A DNA stretch of 64,000 bases, taken from assembly GCA_036346225.1 (NCBI GenBank), contig JARFIW010000668.1:2191001-2255000 (forward strand), given 5' to 3'. The DNA is from Platerodrilus igneus. Lineage: Eukaryota; Arthropoda; Insecta; Coleoptera; Lycidae. The translations under genes were made by a program, and so were the position numbers. Shown here piece after piece: positions 46,941 to 58,707 of the stretch; the stretch's first letter is position 1, and each line of letters starts with the position of its first letter. Under the pieces are notes generated by a model, which worked only from the letters and a program-made list of their open reading frames with translations, searched no databases and had not been told where the DNA came from.

Positions 46941-47491
46941 TAATTAGTTTGGTCTGAGTAAATATTTTTTATGATGTTAATATTTTTTAAGGGTTATTAC
47001 GAGGATTATTATCTTTAGTTCTAATAGATTTGAATGTTGCATACGCTTTTGGTTGTATCTTCGACTTTATTATTTGAGTTTTTGTAAGTGTTAAATTAGT
47101 TATTGTGAAGTGAGTGATTTGGTGCTCGCGGGCAGTTTATGGTAGCGACGAGCAACCATAGCTACATTAGACAAGGAGGAAAGGGCTGCTTGCGCTAAGA
47201 ACCCAGTTGCGGTTTGACCATGCTCGTATTCGCACGTTCGTTATGCTAATGGCGGATCGTGGTTGTATCGCTCTCGCATTAAAATTTGTAATACAGTTTT
47301 ATTTATCGATGCACATGTGTTATATTGCATGGTAATGTTATATTCAGTTTATTCGTTCTTTTTAATCAATATACAGTCCACTATAATCGTTTATTTTCAA
47401 GCTTTTTTTATTTAATTAAGCACAACTGAAATATGGTAAATACGAGCCTATGGAGTCGCTAAATTAAATTATAATAATTCGTGTTTATCAA
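46874..47491 (+). repeat. BEL/Pao downstream direct repeat containing the 3' LTR
   Basis: Partner of 40482-41098. A purine run (AAGGAGGAAAGGG, about 47174-47186) followed by CTGCTTGCGC is the best polypurine-tract candidate, giving an LTR of about 300 bp ending TTTATCA at 47491. LINE text resumes directly after. Confidence 0.65.
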
Positions 47492-47587
47492 AAGGTATGT
47501 AGAACTTTTTAGATTAGCTCAGAATAGAAAAGAAGTTATAGCTGCGTCAAACCGACCTTGAGTTTGTTCGAAAACAAAATGATGATG
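47492..47587 (+). mobile_element. RTE-type LINE 3' end, right flank of the BEL element
   Basis: RYVELFRLAQNRKEVIAASN matches the end of the LINE at 40140-40210 and the inverted copy at 34890-35075. It shows that BEL sits within a LINE copy. Confidence 0.7.
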
Positions 47588-47844
47588 GTTGTTCCAGAAC
47601 ACTTGAGAGGATATTCTCTCCATCAATTAGTCTGAAGTGAACCTTCCCAACATACAATTTACTAGAATGTTGCTTTAAACACTATTGAGGATATTCTCCT
47701 CACCCGCAGGCTGGTGTTCTCCACAACAAACAAATGAATTGTGTTTAAAGTATTTAAAGCAAGATTATAGTAAATTGTATGCTGGGAAAGTTCACTTCAG
47801 CCTAAGTGGTGAGGAGAGTATTCTCTGAAGTGTTCCGGAACAAC
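47588..47844. mobile_element. Foldback MITE, about 257 bp
   Basis: GTTGTTCCAGAACACTTGAG at 47588 faces CTGAAGTGTTCCGGAACAAC ending 47844; the arms are imperfect inverted copies for over 100 bp (TCTGAAGTGAAC / GTTCACTTCAG, CAATTTACTA / TAGTAAATTG, GCTTTAAACAC / GTGTTTAAAG). No coding. A fragment of the same end joins the Penelope-type repeat at 35950-35962. Confidence 0.75.
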
Positions 47845-47865
47845 AGCTAGTTATTATTTAATTGC

Positions 47866-47922
47866 AAATTCCTACTAATGATGACCACATAGTGGTCTAA
47901 ATACGTATCTAGTATTTTAAAT
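47866..47922 (+). ncRNA. Hammerhead-ribozyme-like fossil (Penelope-type repeat)
   Basis: CTAATGA (47875-47881) as core, stem II GACCAC (47883-47888) / GTGGTC (47892-47897) with an ATA loop, TAAA (47898-47901) for GAAA, self-complementary ATACGTAT as minimal stem III, predicted cleavage after C47909. Stem I pairs CTA with TAG, then AAA with TTT past an internal loop. The first core half is damaged at a different base from the sister copy at 35866-35932, so a combined ancestor would have CTGATGA. Confidence 0.58.
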
Positions 47923-47969
47923 ATTTTTTATGGTTAAGGGTTTTTATTCATTTTTATTCAAATCGTGTC

Positions 47970-49012
47970 ACAGTGTTACTATAGATTATTATTAATTGCA
48001 ACGGATATGCAACCAATTGAGCAAATTTTAGAAAAATAAACCTCTAGCATATTCGATGGAGAAGTAAATGGAAGGAAGAATTAGGAGAAGTCTACGAACC
48101 TACGTGATACACTTTGTACGAAATGTCGCCTCTACATATATCCATGGAATGCAGCTGCTGAAAGCAATCCTTTCCAAGGATAAGCTGCATTCATAATTAG
48201 CATTGAATGGAATTTGATCAGCAACTACTAGCAGCCAGCATCACCTTTTAGACTATATTAAAACCGAATGTTTTGAAATGAAAAAATTTTGTTCTTTACA
48301 TCCAAAATAAAATGATGTCAATCGAGTTGGTAATAAAAATACTATTCCAATATACTTTGTTATTTTAAATGGAACACTCTGTATGTATTTATATCAGCAT
48401 TTATGATCGTGTAAGTGTAGATTGTACTGCAGCAAAGATAGGCTATGCAAGTAATAAATATATAAAGTGGTCACGTTCGTCCTTCGTCACTAGTAATTAT
48501 ATGTACAGTTATAAAATTTGTAGATAACCGATATTAATATCCTATTAGACTAACAGTTGAGTAGAAGATAAATTATTCCAGTTGTATATATGCTTTAATC
48601 GATGTGACTAGGAAAATATAATAGTCTCCACTAACATAATAATTAGAAGTAAACGTGTTTTGATATATTCTAGTGGCACGAAAATTAATAAAATTTTATA
48701 TACGTGTCTATACAGATGCTTTTTATAACATTGGAGGTTGGTGCTATTTTATTGGTTACCATCTCAAAGTAAGTATATTTGAATGTAATTTGTGATGGTC
48801 TATAAAATGGGTTTGATTTCTTAGTTAATGTACTGGTGTTAAAAAAGGCTGGAACGTTTGGAAATTGTGGAATTCTTATACGAAAAATAAAGATGACAGA
48901 TTGTATTGTTCTTATTCTTAATTGAGTTAAACGACCTTAAAAACCCAAGAAAACTATACATTTTAATATTATAAATATCAAGGTCAAGAAATATTGTAAA
49001 AATCTATAATTT
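47970..49012. other. No recognised feature
   Basis: AT-rich unassigned sequence; no domain, long ORF or inverted repeat seen. Confidence 0.45.
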
Positions 49013-49017
49013 GTATA

Positions 49018-49060
<43 letters not shown>
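49013..49060. repeat. (TA)n microsatellite at the edge of repeat E3
   Basis: TA tract with one G interruption. Confidence 0.95.
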
Positions 49061-49062
<2 letters not shown>

Positions 49063-50808
49063 ATATGATAACGCCGTACTCGGTGTAATGACGTTTTTAC
49101 TTAACTCCACCTCTCTGTGTTCTCACTTCAAACTTACTAATTTTATTATTATGCCACGGCTAGCCCTTTTTAATCTACACAGAGTGCACAACGTTACGAT
49201 GATCAATTTTTCTCTTTTCCACCCCTTTATGATTATTTATTTGTTTGAATTGATAAAACGAAGTCACTTAATTTCATATAATGAAAAGAAATATTGTTTA
49301 CAATTTTTGAAACTCTTTAAATACACCCTTCAATCAATCAATATTATATGTATCATTTATCCCAAAATTTATATACCTGAATTCAATCTAAAGTCATCAA
49401 AAACTACCTTTTTACCAAAGAAACCTGGAACGTTCTAGACCCCTTTATAATATATTACGTAAGTTTAACGTATGCAAAGTTTGTTGTTGACTTCATTACA
49501 AATTTTATATAAATTGAATAGATTTAGTATTGAAATTTAAATAGAAAAATATCTTAAAATTAAATAGATCTGACCTGCTACAGGTTCTTCGGGTTGTGGA
49601 TCAACACCCCTTTATTGTTCTCATTCGTCTATCACTGCTCTGCTTAGTTCATCAGTATTTGAGTACAGTTACCCCTTGTTTTCCAAAAATTACTTCGTGC
49701 TTCTTTATTTTATACGCCGTAAATCTCTTCCCTTAAATGCTTTCGACGCAACTTAAAATTGTACCAAAAATATAATTATCGACGCTGATTTGAATTGTTC
49801 GCAGACTTGAATTATTATTGTCGACACATACTTGAATTATTCAGAAATACACCACAAATTTGAAATATTATATCGATCAAAATTTGAATTATTATCATCA
49901 ACACATTCGAAATAATCAGAAATGTACCACAGATTCGAAATGTTATATCACAGATTCGAAGCCCTATTATTAAAAATTTAGTTTAAATAAATTATCCTAA
50001 ATTCTACTCACGTTAAACGGCAAAACAAGTCTTCGTAGTCGTTGCACTATTATCACTGTGACATACACTTGATATTCTATTATATTTAAATTACGCGTGA
50101 TTTTCTGATTAACAGTGACGCAACTTCGCCCTGCATGAGTTGTAAACTGAGTTGTCTTATCATTGATCTGTGTTATATAGGTTCTTCCCACTTACATGTG
50201 GGCTGGGTTTTTTAAGCAGTTTTGCAGATATCTCAATCAACCAGGTCTTTAATATTCCCTGCATTTCAAAGTGGTTTCTGATGTAATTTCTTCGGTTTTC
50301 CGTATAAGGTTTATTTGCTATTGATGCATTGTTATCTTTGGCAGACGTTCAACTTTAAGTTTGTTGTTTTGTATAGATATCGCCTTTTGGATAATTAAAC
50401 AAAATAAATGATGTAACGTCAATGCTGTTTTTGTTTATGTATTTTTATGCGTGTTTGAAACTGCGTTTTCTTATCAAAAATGTTTATTGTTTCAGCGTAA
50501 TTGCATAAAGCTTTGTTAGGTTTTATTTTTTATCTTCGTATTTGTTTTATAACTAATTAGAACACTTCTCAATGCGTGTTTAATTACATGTCCTATCATT
50601 TCTTTTGAATACGCGATCTATTGTTGAAAGATATTCTTACTGGCATTACTTAAAATTAATAACGGTCTATATACAGAGTGTTAAATGCTTGCTATTTACA
50701 TAATATACGAATTACTTAATTTTCTGCTAAATAAATGCAGTTTTCTGATTTATGGTTACTACATGACCCTTGCTACTCAAAACACCCCTAAACAACCTCT
50801 TATTACAG

Positions 50809-50810
<2 letters not shown>
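49061..50810 (-). mobile_element. Family E repeat, copy 3 (inverted)
   Basis: The start at 50810 (minus: TGCTGTAATAAGAGG, then TTTAGGGGTGTTTTGAGT) matches the start of E1 at 53338. The end near 49150-49220 (minus: GATCATCGTAACGTTGTGCA, AGATTAAAAAGGGCTAGCCG) matches the ends of E1 and E2. Between these the sequence is strongly diverged. The plus-strand open frame 49088-49438 is not domain-like. Confidence 0.5.

Positions 50811-50884
<74 letters not shown>
50811..50884. repeat. (TA)n microsatellite, longest in the window
   Basis: About 36 uninterrupted TA units. It encodes only a Tyr-Ile repeat if read as an ORF. Confidence 0.97.
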
Positions 50885-50886
<2 letters not shown>

Positions 50887-51079
50887 TGTTGATAATTTTT
50901 GACCATCTGTAGTACAATAATTTATTTATTTATTTTATTTATTATTTTGTTAATAATGTACACTTGAAAACATTTGACTTGTGGTCAAACTTATATTTAA
51001 ACAAGTATGTATAATACCATCCTAAAATTTATTATACTACTCATTTCAAAAAAGAAGTTTTGACAATTTTAATTGAAAA

Positions 51080-51112
51080 TAATCGCTGACCGAAACGCGT
51101 CTTAACAAAGAA
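51080..51112 (+). ncRNA. Weak hammerhead 3' half
   Basis: GACC then GAAACGCGTC keeps GAAA, the self-complementary ACGCGT stem III and a GTC cleavage triplet. The first core half is degraded (TTGAAAA where CTGATGA is expected) and stem II is incomplete (ATC-GCT-GACC). Confidence 0.22.
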
Positions 51113-51230
51113 AAACTGATGCGATTTCTTCCATATTTTTATTAACTATTTTATTATACTGACAAAAGATATTGTACCTATAAATTGCATGTTGTTTTGA
51201 TGACCAAAATCCAAGAACTGCTGATTATTA

Positions 51231-51231
51231 T

Positions 51232-51260
<29 letters not shown>
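51231..51260. repeat. (TA)n microsatellite, left edge of repeat F-B
   Basis: About 15 TA units. Confidence 0.93.
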
Positions 51261-51265
<5 letters not shown>

Positions 51266-53300
51266 GTTTTTATATTGTTAAAATAAAAAAATTAACGCAG
51301 CAATTTCAAAACACCCTGTATAAAGAAACAAATAGAAATTACGTGCAAAATTTATATTAATTAATTCAATTTTTAAGTAACGGGTATTAAACAAAGTGTA
51401 CAAATAATAATTAATATTTAATTAGTATTCGCTAAAAATTAAAGGGTAGAAGTCAATGCCATTCATTATTAATTTAATTAACGTTAATTGAACCATTAGT
51501 AATATATAATAAGCATAAGAGCCTGTGAAAACCCAAGGTGTAACAAACAGCTAAAAGGAGGGTTGGAATACCATGAAACAAAGCTTGGAGAATTATAGTT
51601 AAAACGTTCATTAGAAGCGAACACCTGCAAACTTTTAAATGTCACGTACTAATAAATTCGAGCTGATAAACATGCAAATTCTACGTATATTGGAAAACGG
51701 GTTTTAGTAAGAAATATAAAACGTTTTATTTAAAAGTCACGTCGCTAGTCCACACGTGTGTTAGATAGCCGATAGTAAAGAATATCGATTTGTACCACTC
51801 AGACCAGGGTAGAAAGGGACGGATAAAACGCGTAAAGCAGAGACACTGCTAATAAAAGGCGGGATTTGTGAAGCGTTATTAGGTCTACAATTGGTTGAAA
51901 TGTTTAGTCTAGTTTGAAACGAGCAAGAGCGTAGTGTAGCTTATTATTCGGGAAATTTTATAACGAGGTATTAAAAATTCGTGGAGTAAAAATGAGGATG
52001 AGTGCAAAAGTTTTTAAGAACGTGTGGTTGTAGAAAGGGGATTTCGGATGAAAGCAGCCAGGAGTTGGGCGGCCTAAGAGTATAAATGATTTTAGAGAAC
52101 GTGGTAGGTGCCCTTAAGTTTTCGACCGCTCAAATGAAGAGATCGCTGTATCATGAGTTGTAAGTAGTACAAAATCAATTAAATTTATTATAAGGTGATA
52201 TTCTCGTAATTAAAAACGCGGTTAAGTGTGCCGAAATTAATTTTAATCGAGATAGCATCTTCAATTATAAAGAACTCGTGTCGCGCTTTTAAATAAAGTG
52301 GTTCGAAGCATTTAAATTAAAGAAGAAATAATTGTAAATGGAATTTGGAATTGGTTACACAAGAGAGGCCGCGTTTGCAGTGCAATTGAGATGGAGTTTT
52401 TCTAGTAACCGCTAGAAACGACCTACAGAACAGTGGAAGAAATAGACGGCAACATCTTCAAAGCAGAGATCTACTATAAACTTTCCAGGTAACGATTTGC
52501 ATTGTGACTTTTCTTTTTAAACTGTGAATAATGGGAGAATGTTAGCGTGAAATTTCAAGGTAGTGTGTATTAATTACGGATTGAACGTAATACGTGTAAA
52601 ACTTTATTATGGTAGTAACTGAAAAGTTGAAGGTTTCTATAAAGCTTTTCGTTCCATCATAACATACAATTTTTGTAAAGAGTACATGGCTTTGTTTTGT
52701 TATTTATTTTAAAAAGCATGCAAATGCATAATTACTGGGTATTCTGAGCTCATCCTACTCCAGAGTTTATTTAGAGTAAAATGAATAGATAAATTATAAA
52801 GAAGGATTTTAGAGAAGGTATTATTCAAGGCCCATTTACTCCGGGTACAATTTATGTGTTTAATGATTTAAAAATAAAATACTGGGCATTATGAAATAAG
52901 GTTTTTCTGAAGTGTAACGGGATTAATGGTATATGAACATTATTACATTTCTTGTGTAAATAGTTATAAATAAAAGCTTGTATGTTGGTTGTATTTGAGG
53001 TTTTATTGCTAGTGTGTGTGTATGATTGAAAATATGCCAGTGAATCTAGATACCCAAGAGGAGATCCGAATGAGCTAGCCGGAAGCAGTTGAAGAAGGCC
53101 GTTCAACTGAGGAGGAAAGAAAAACGGATAAGGATAATTTTTTTGATTAGGTAAATTTTGAAAAATTTGTTTTTTTGTCGAATATGAAAAATTTATAAAA
53201 TTTTTGAATATATTTTTGTATCGCAATTGCTTACCCGAGATCCACGGCAATAAATTTGACGTCCAATTCGAAGAGGCTCGATTAAGTCTAGGATACACGG

Positions 53301-53302
<2 letters not shown>
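51261..53302 (+). mobile_element. Family F long repeat, copy B
   Basis: Aligns along its length with 59068-61166: ACACCCTGTATAAAG at 51311, GAAATTACGTGC at 51334, TATA box GTATAAATG at 52080, TCATGAGTT|GTAAGTAGT at 52153, a leader block ending TTTCCAG|GTAACGATT at 52488, GAATCTAGATACCCAAGAGG at 53043, GAGCTAGCCGGAAGCAG at 53071 and ACACGGCAATA at the (TA)n junction. A PBS-like but degraded site is at 53256-53280. No ORF of note (the minus frame 52852-53298 is spurious). Confidence 0.6.

Positions 53303-53337
<35 letters not shown>
53303..53337. repeat. (TA)n microsatellite between F-B and E1
   Basis: About 17 TA units preceded by CACGGCAA. Confidence 0.95.
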
Positions 53338-53341
<4 letters not shown>

Positions 53342-54995
53342 CTATGATAATAGGGTAATTTAGGGGTATATTGAGTGATATGGGTCGTGCACTACATGTA
53401 AATATCACTAAAGTTTAGAAAACTAAACAATTTCATCATAAAATGGAAGTAACTCGCCAATTATGCAAAAAGCTAATATCGAGCACACTGTATATAAATC
53501 ACAGCTAACTTTAATTTATGAAAGGAAGCCCATTCTTCAAAAATCAAATCATACTTAGTAAGATAAATAACTTGTACGTCGTATAATGCATTTTAAATTA
53601 AATATACAAACATAAAATTGAAAATAAATACGCAGGAATAACGTTTTAACCGCATCGTGTTTTATAAAAGATAAATTCGCAATTAATGAAAGGAAATAAT
53701 CTAGCATACTAACTATGAAAGAATACCATTCAAAACATTAACGCATAAAATAAATAAACGCATTCAAATACGTCATCATAGTAATGTGATTACGTGATCT
53801 GTACATTGTAAATTATTCTAAAATCCAACAGATTTTAGAGTACTAAACAACAAAACAGACGTTTGGTTACGTGATAAATTAAACGAAAAAATTTTAATAA
53901 CTACAAATATAAACCTAGCGGACGTGACTTGAAGAAAAGTTTAAAGTTGGATATTCAGAGAAATACACTGTACAAATTAGATACCTACGTGAGGAAATGC
54001 ATCACTTCAACACGAGTTTTGATGGTAACTTTATAGAAAATCCAAAAGCTGCAAGATAAGGCGAAGTACAACGCCTCAATTAACAAAGTACGCTCGGAAA
54101 ACCAATGGTTCAGGTGAAGAGAGAAGCCTTTATATAGAACACAATCTTGGTAAACAATCAGTCTTTCTTCGACCAAGGCACAATATATAACAGTTTTAAG
54201 TAGTATATCACGCGAAGTAAAAATAGTAAAAATTAAATAATTATTTAGTAAAAGTCGAGATAGAAAAATTTTAAAAAAATAATTCTAGTGTCGATCTACG
54301 ATGAAAGTTGCCTTTAGCTTTGAAAAACGTAAGTTAGAATTATTAATTAAACCTAATTGTAATATTTAATAATTTAGGGCTCTAAGTAATGAATCTATTG
54401 AATGAATCTAAGTAACGTACTCTAATGAATTCTAAGTAACCACTCTGGTGAACGAATCTAAATACGGAAGATATATAATTAAGTAGTAGTCTACATAAAC
54501 ACATGAGCATTGAAGGGAGAAATTAATCAAACTAAGGGTAAGACAGGGCGAGCTGTACTACACAGTAAACAAGAGAGTTGAAGTGAAAACAATCCAGGGG
54601 CGGTGGTCAATCACATGTAAAGGCAGTTTTAAGAATTAAAAACAAACAAGAAAGACGCAGGTCAGAAATAAGAATATTCTTTATTAGGTCGTTTGAACGT
54701 TTAAAGGGTACTTCCAGTAGTATACAGTGTTATTTTTGCTGGTTTTAGGGGAGTTATAATTTGGGCATAATCAGATTGATATTTTTATTTTGATTCAGGG
54801 GTTAATTTATGAATAGCAAATCAAATTATCAAGGTTATTAAACTGTAAAGTGTATATATTCTTGGTCATTATACAAATTTTGGTTGGTTTTGTTTATATC
54901 ATTTAAGTACAAAGGAGCTAGGGGGGTTTAACTTTCTTTGTTATCGTATCGTCGTACACTCTGTCTGAATTAAACTGAGCTAGTCAAGGCATATA
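53338..54995 (+). mobile_element. Family E repeat, copy 1
   Basis: Start ATTGCTATGATAATAGGG and end GTATCGTCGTACACTC...AAACTGAGCTAGTCAAGGC are shared with E2 directly after it. TATA-like TTTATATAG at 54130 is followed by a leader-like stretch. No coding domain. Family unknown; the GAGCTAGCC(G/C) motif is shared with family F, which suggests a relationship. Confidence 0.5.
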
Positions 54996-56605
54996 AGAAG
55001 AGGTATATTTAAAATTTAAAGTTGGGGTTATTTAGAGGTATTTAGGGTCATTAAGATAGTACACTTTATATAAACATCATGAAGGTTTAGAAAACTAGAC
55101 ATTTTACCAAGAAAAATGCGACATTCGATGATTAGGCAAAAAGGCAAATACCAACGCCCTGTATATAAACTAGAAATATAATTATATTCATAGAAAGAAA
55201 AAGTATTCGTAAAAATTCAACTAAATAAACAACCATCCAAGTCATAAAACCACATGGACAAAAGCTATAAAACAATACGGGTGAGTAGTACATCATTATT
55301 ATACAAGGACTTCCATTTAAACGAGCAGGTTTGTGAACGCGTAAAACGGATCAACGCCTATAATTTCTTACATCAATAAATACAAAGCTAGGTGACTAAA
55401 AAATATGAAAATCCGACACCTTGATAGTTTGAAAATAATAACAGCTTGAAGATAAAGCAAAGTTCAACAAATTTGCTGTACAAACAAAGCGTAGGTGATT
55501 TAAAAGACCATAAAAGATGTTAAATTCCAACTAATTTATACAAATAACCTGAAATCCTGCGTGCAATGAAGAGCGTCTCGACTTCGTTATATATGGATTC
55601 ATAGTGAAAAGCAAGGTTCAAGGCGGTAATCAACAAATAATGCGCTTGACCCACCGATTACAAACAGCTAGGCGTTTTCTTTAAATACCACAGGATTTGA
55701 TAAACAAACAAGTTTGACTCTAATGAGGACACGGTCCACATCACCCGATATAAAATATTTACCTGAAATAATTACAAGTGATTTAATAATTAATAATCTA
55801 AATGTAGTGATAGTTAAATAAGTGAATAATTAAACAAGGTTCGTCGTTTAATTCTAGGTTTTAAGATTTATATTAACAAAAGACTTCAAACAATTTCTGG
55901 ATTCGACCTGGAGAAGTTGAACAAGCATGTCCAAACAATTTCTGCATCTGACCTGCAATATTTAAATAAATACCTGAAGAATCCACCTGGCGTAGAATTT
56001 CTAAAGCCTATTTGGGAAACTCAAGGAATAACTATAAACTGAAAATGAACCAGCGAATAAGGAATATACGTAAAGCAAGAGAAGATATATCTGGAAATAA
56101 CTGGAGCAGAAACTGGTCTGAATTGGGGAAACGAGACACGCCAAAAAGGGACAACATGTTAGCCATTATAAATGCTTTGTTGCATTGATAATTTTATTTC
56201 TGAATATTTAAAAATATTGCATTTACGAAAATTTATGTGAGTGTCAACAAAAATCGTTTTGGCATACGTTATAATTTACGTAAAAATTTAAGGAAGACTA
56301 ATGAACGTTTATAGGACTTCAAGTAATAATAAAAAGGGTGATTTTGCTAGCTTTTTGATCAATTAAAGGGAGTTATAATTTTTGGGAGAAATTAATTCAA
56401 TTTTATAAAAGGGGTTCTATTCAACAGCACTATAAACGCTTTGTACATTGTGTATATTAAAAGCATTATATAAATTGTGGTTAATTGTGTTTAGGTAAAA
56501 TACATAGGAAGAAGAGATAAAAAGGGAGATTAACAATTCTTTGTTGTCGTATCGTCGCAAGCTCCGTGCGTGGTTAAAACTGAGCTAGCCGAGGCAATAC
56601 AATTA
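54996..56605 (+). mobile_element. Family E repeat, copy 2 (tandem)
   Basis: Direct tandem copy of E1 at about 1.65 kb spacing: 55080-55170 matches 53405-53500 (GAAAACTAGACATTTTACC; CCCTGTATATAAACTAG), and 56505-56600 matches 54911-54995 (TCTTTGTTGTCGTATCGTCG; ACTGAGCTAGCCGAGGCAA). Confidence 0.55.
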
Positions 56606-56689
56606 AAATTGATAAAAAAATAATTTTTTTGAGATAAAAGGGGGGGCGGGTTATTGCAATGATAACATAGTATTGTATATTGCTACGAT

Positions 56690-58612
56690 AGCGACGCTCG
56701 TCAGATGTATAACAACCAACTGCCTGCTGATCGTCACCTCTCTGTGCCCCTAAAATAATTTAAAAATTAACACTGTTAAATTTATACCCGGACCAGCTCA
56801 GTGATACTCCGCACAGAGTGAACGACGATATGATAAAAGAGAATTTTTACTCACTCCCGTCTAACACTCCATATACCCCAATAAGACAAGCGAAATTCAT
56901 CAAATTTGTATAATAAGCTAAGAAAATTTTCAATTTACAACTCTGTCTTTTTTAATATCATTTACTATCTACAAAACTTTTAAATCAAGATTAAAATAAA
57001 TATTCCTATTAAATTTGTTCATTACCAAAATTATAACCCTTTTTAAACAATTAAAGCCAGCAAAAATTATATTTCTATTTTGAATCTTTCGTTGAACGTT
57101 TAAAGAACTATTCCCCTTTCTATTAACGTTCTTTTCCGTACCAATCAAATTTTTGTTAATCTCTTACACAAATATTCAAATTACATGCAAGTTCCAAGCT
57201 CCTCAAATATTCAAAACATTCAATGTAACGTACTATAAATTTACAAGACAATTCTAACCTTATCCTCCTGCGGTAAATTCTCACTATAGTTACTGGATCT
57301 AAATCGGTTACTTGTTCAGTGGATAACCCTCAGCTTAGCGTGCTCCTCAATACTTCAAAAATGTTTATCAGTTATTTGGAGTTGTTTTGAAGTTCTAATC
57401 CTGTACGTCGAGTCGATTTAGTCTCGATTTTAGTTTCCTTACTTAGAGTCCATTTATAGTCGTGTCCTTGCTTAGATAAACGTCATTTTATAGTTTCCCG
57501 TACTTAGTGTTGATTTTAATTTCCTTACTTAGTCCCCTAAATAAATTGTAAAGATTTTGTTTATATTAATTAAATTTAGACCTACGTTTTATATTAACGG
57601 CAGAGTTTTACACTCGTTTACACAAATATTTCAGCGCGCACTTTTATTATTTACTTAACTTGTAACTCTTAATTTCTATTACTTGCCTCTTTGACTAAAT
57701 TGAAATTTACGTAATAATTTGGTTTCCATTATTACAGCTCCCGCGTCGAATAAGGAATGCTCTCGCTTATCGGCTTTTAGTCGGTTTTATAAACAACTTC
57801 ATTACACGTGCTCATATTGGTTGACCGTTTGCTATCTTATTAGACCCTGGCTAAGGTGTTGCCATTATGTGCTTATCTTCAACTTGTTAGGTTTTATTCG
57901 GTATGCATCCTTTATACGTTTAAATTTTCACGTAGATCAACGGTTTGTACTGGAATTTGCTAACAACTGGTATATTATGTATGCTTGAAACTGCACGTAG
58001 TCGTAATTTTTAATGTCTATATTTTGTTTACCTATTTTGGGTTTATCAAATGTGGCGATTTATACATTTCAAACGTCGCGTACGCTTTTGTCTCAAGATA
58101 TGCATTTTATGCACTTCTATTACTTACGCATATGCGTCAAGTTTGAGGAAGATTTAATTTTATGTTTATTTTACTTTGAAATGCCTAATATGTATTTATT
58201 TTGAGTTTATGAATGTTTTAAATGGATTGGATTGCGCCCGCAATTATTTATTTTAATAAATGTGGTTAAGTTATTACTGAATTTGCTTCTTTGAATTAAC
58301 TGTAGCTAGTTATTAATTTTATACAGGGTGATTATGTATTTGCTTTTGCCCTTAAGAATATTTTAAATGTTTAAATTCGGATTAAATTGCTTCCAAAATT
58401 ATTTATTTTGATGAATGTGGTTAAATTGTTACTGAATGAGCGTAGCTTGTTATTGATTTTATACAAGGTGATTTGTATTTGCTTTTACATAATGAGCGAA
58501 CTAAGTACATTTTATGATTTAAATGTTTGGTTTTCTTGATTTTTATAATGTTCACATGAAGTATACCTCCCTTGTGGCCTTATATACCCTTAAATAATAT
58601 TATTATCGTAGC
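56690..58612 (-). mobile_element. Family E repeat, copy 4 (inverted)
   Basis: The minus strand runs from a start at about 58612 (ACGATAATAATATTATTTAAG, GGGTATATAAGGCCACAAGG) to an end at 56800-56860 (TCATATCGTCGTTCACTCTG, GAGCTGGTCC), the same order as E1 and E2. The plus ORFs 57719-57988 and 58013-58204 inside it show no known domain. Confidence 0.5.
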
Positions 58613-58638
58613 TATATATGTATATATATATATATATA
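58613..58638. repeat. (TA)n microsatellite at the edge of E4
   Basis: Short TA tract with one G. Confidence 0.9.
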
Positions 58639-58707
58639 AATTATTTATTTGTGTTAGAAATGTTGGGATAAATTGCGTTCGACAATAAGGATCAATCATT
58701 TAAAACA

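Noticed and set aside
47883..47912. Helitron 3' end (hairpin followed by CTAG)
   Set aside because: The pattern fits superficially, but similarity with the 35.9-kb copy continues well past CTAG, so CTAG is not a terminus. The hammerhead reading explains more of the sequence.
49088..49438. 116-codon open frame
   Set aside because: Inside repeat E3; no recognised domain and not preserved in other E copies.
49613..49672. Hammerhead-like CTGATGA with an ACT/AGT stem on the minus strand
   Set aside because: GATA replaces GAAA, and no stem III or stem I can be drawn.
50685..50912. 75-codon open frame
   Set aside because: It is a (TA)n array read as Tyr-Ile repeats.
55718..55745. CTAATGA-GGAC-ACG-GTCC, hammerhead-like
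   Set aside because: No GAAA after stem II and no cleavage triplet.
57719..58204. Two plus-strand open frames
   Set aside because: They lie inside inverted repeat E4, and the other copies do not keep them open.
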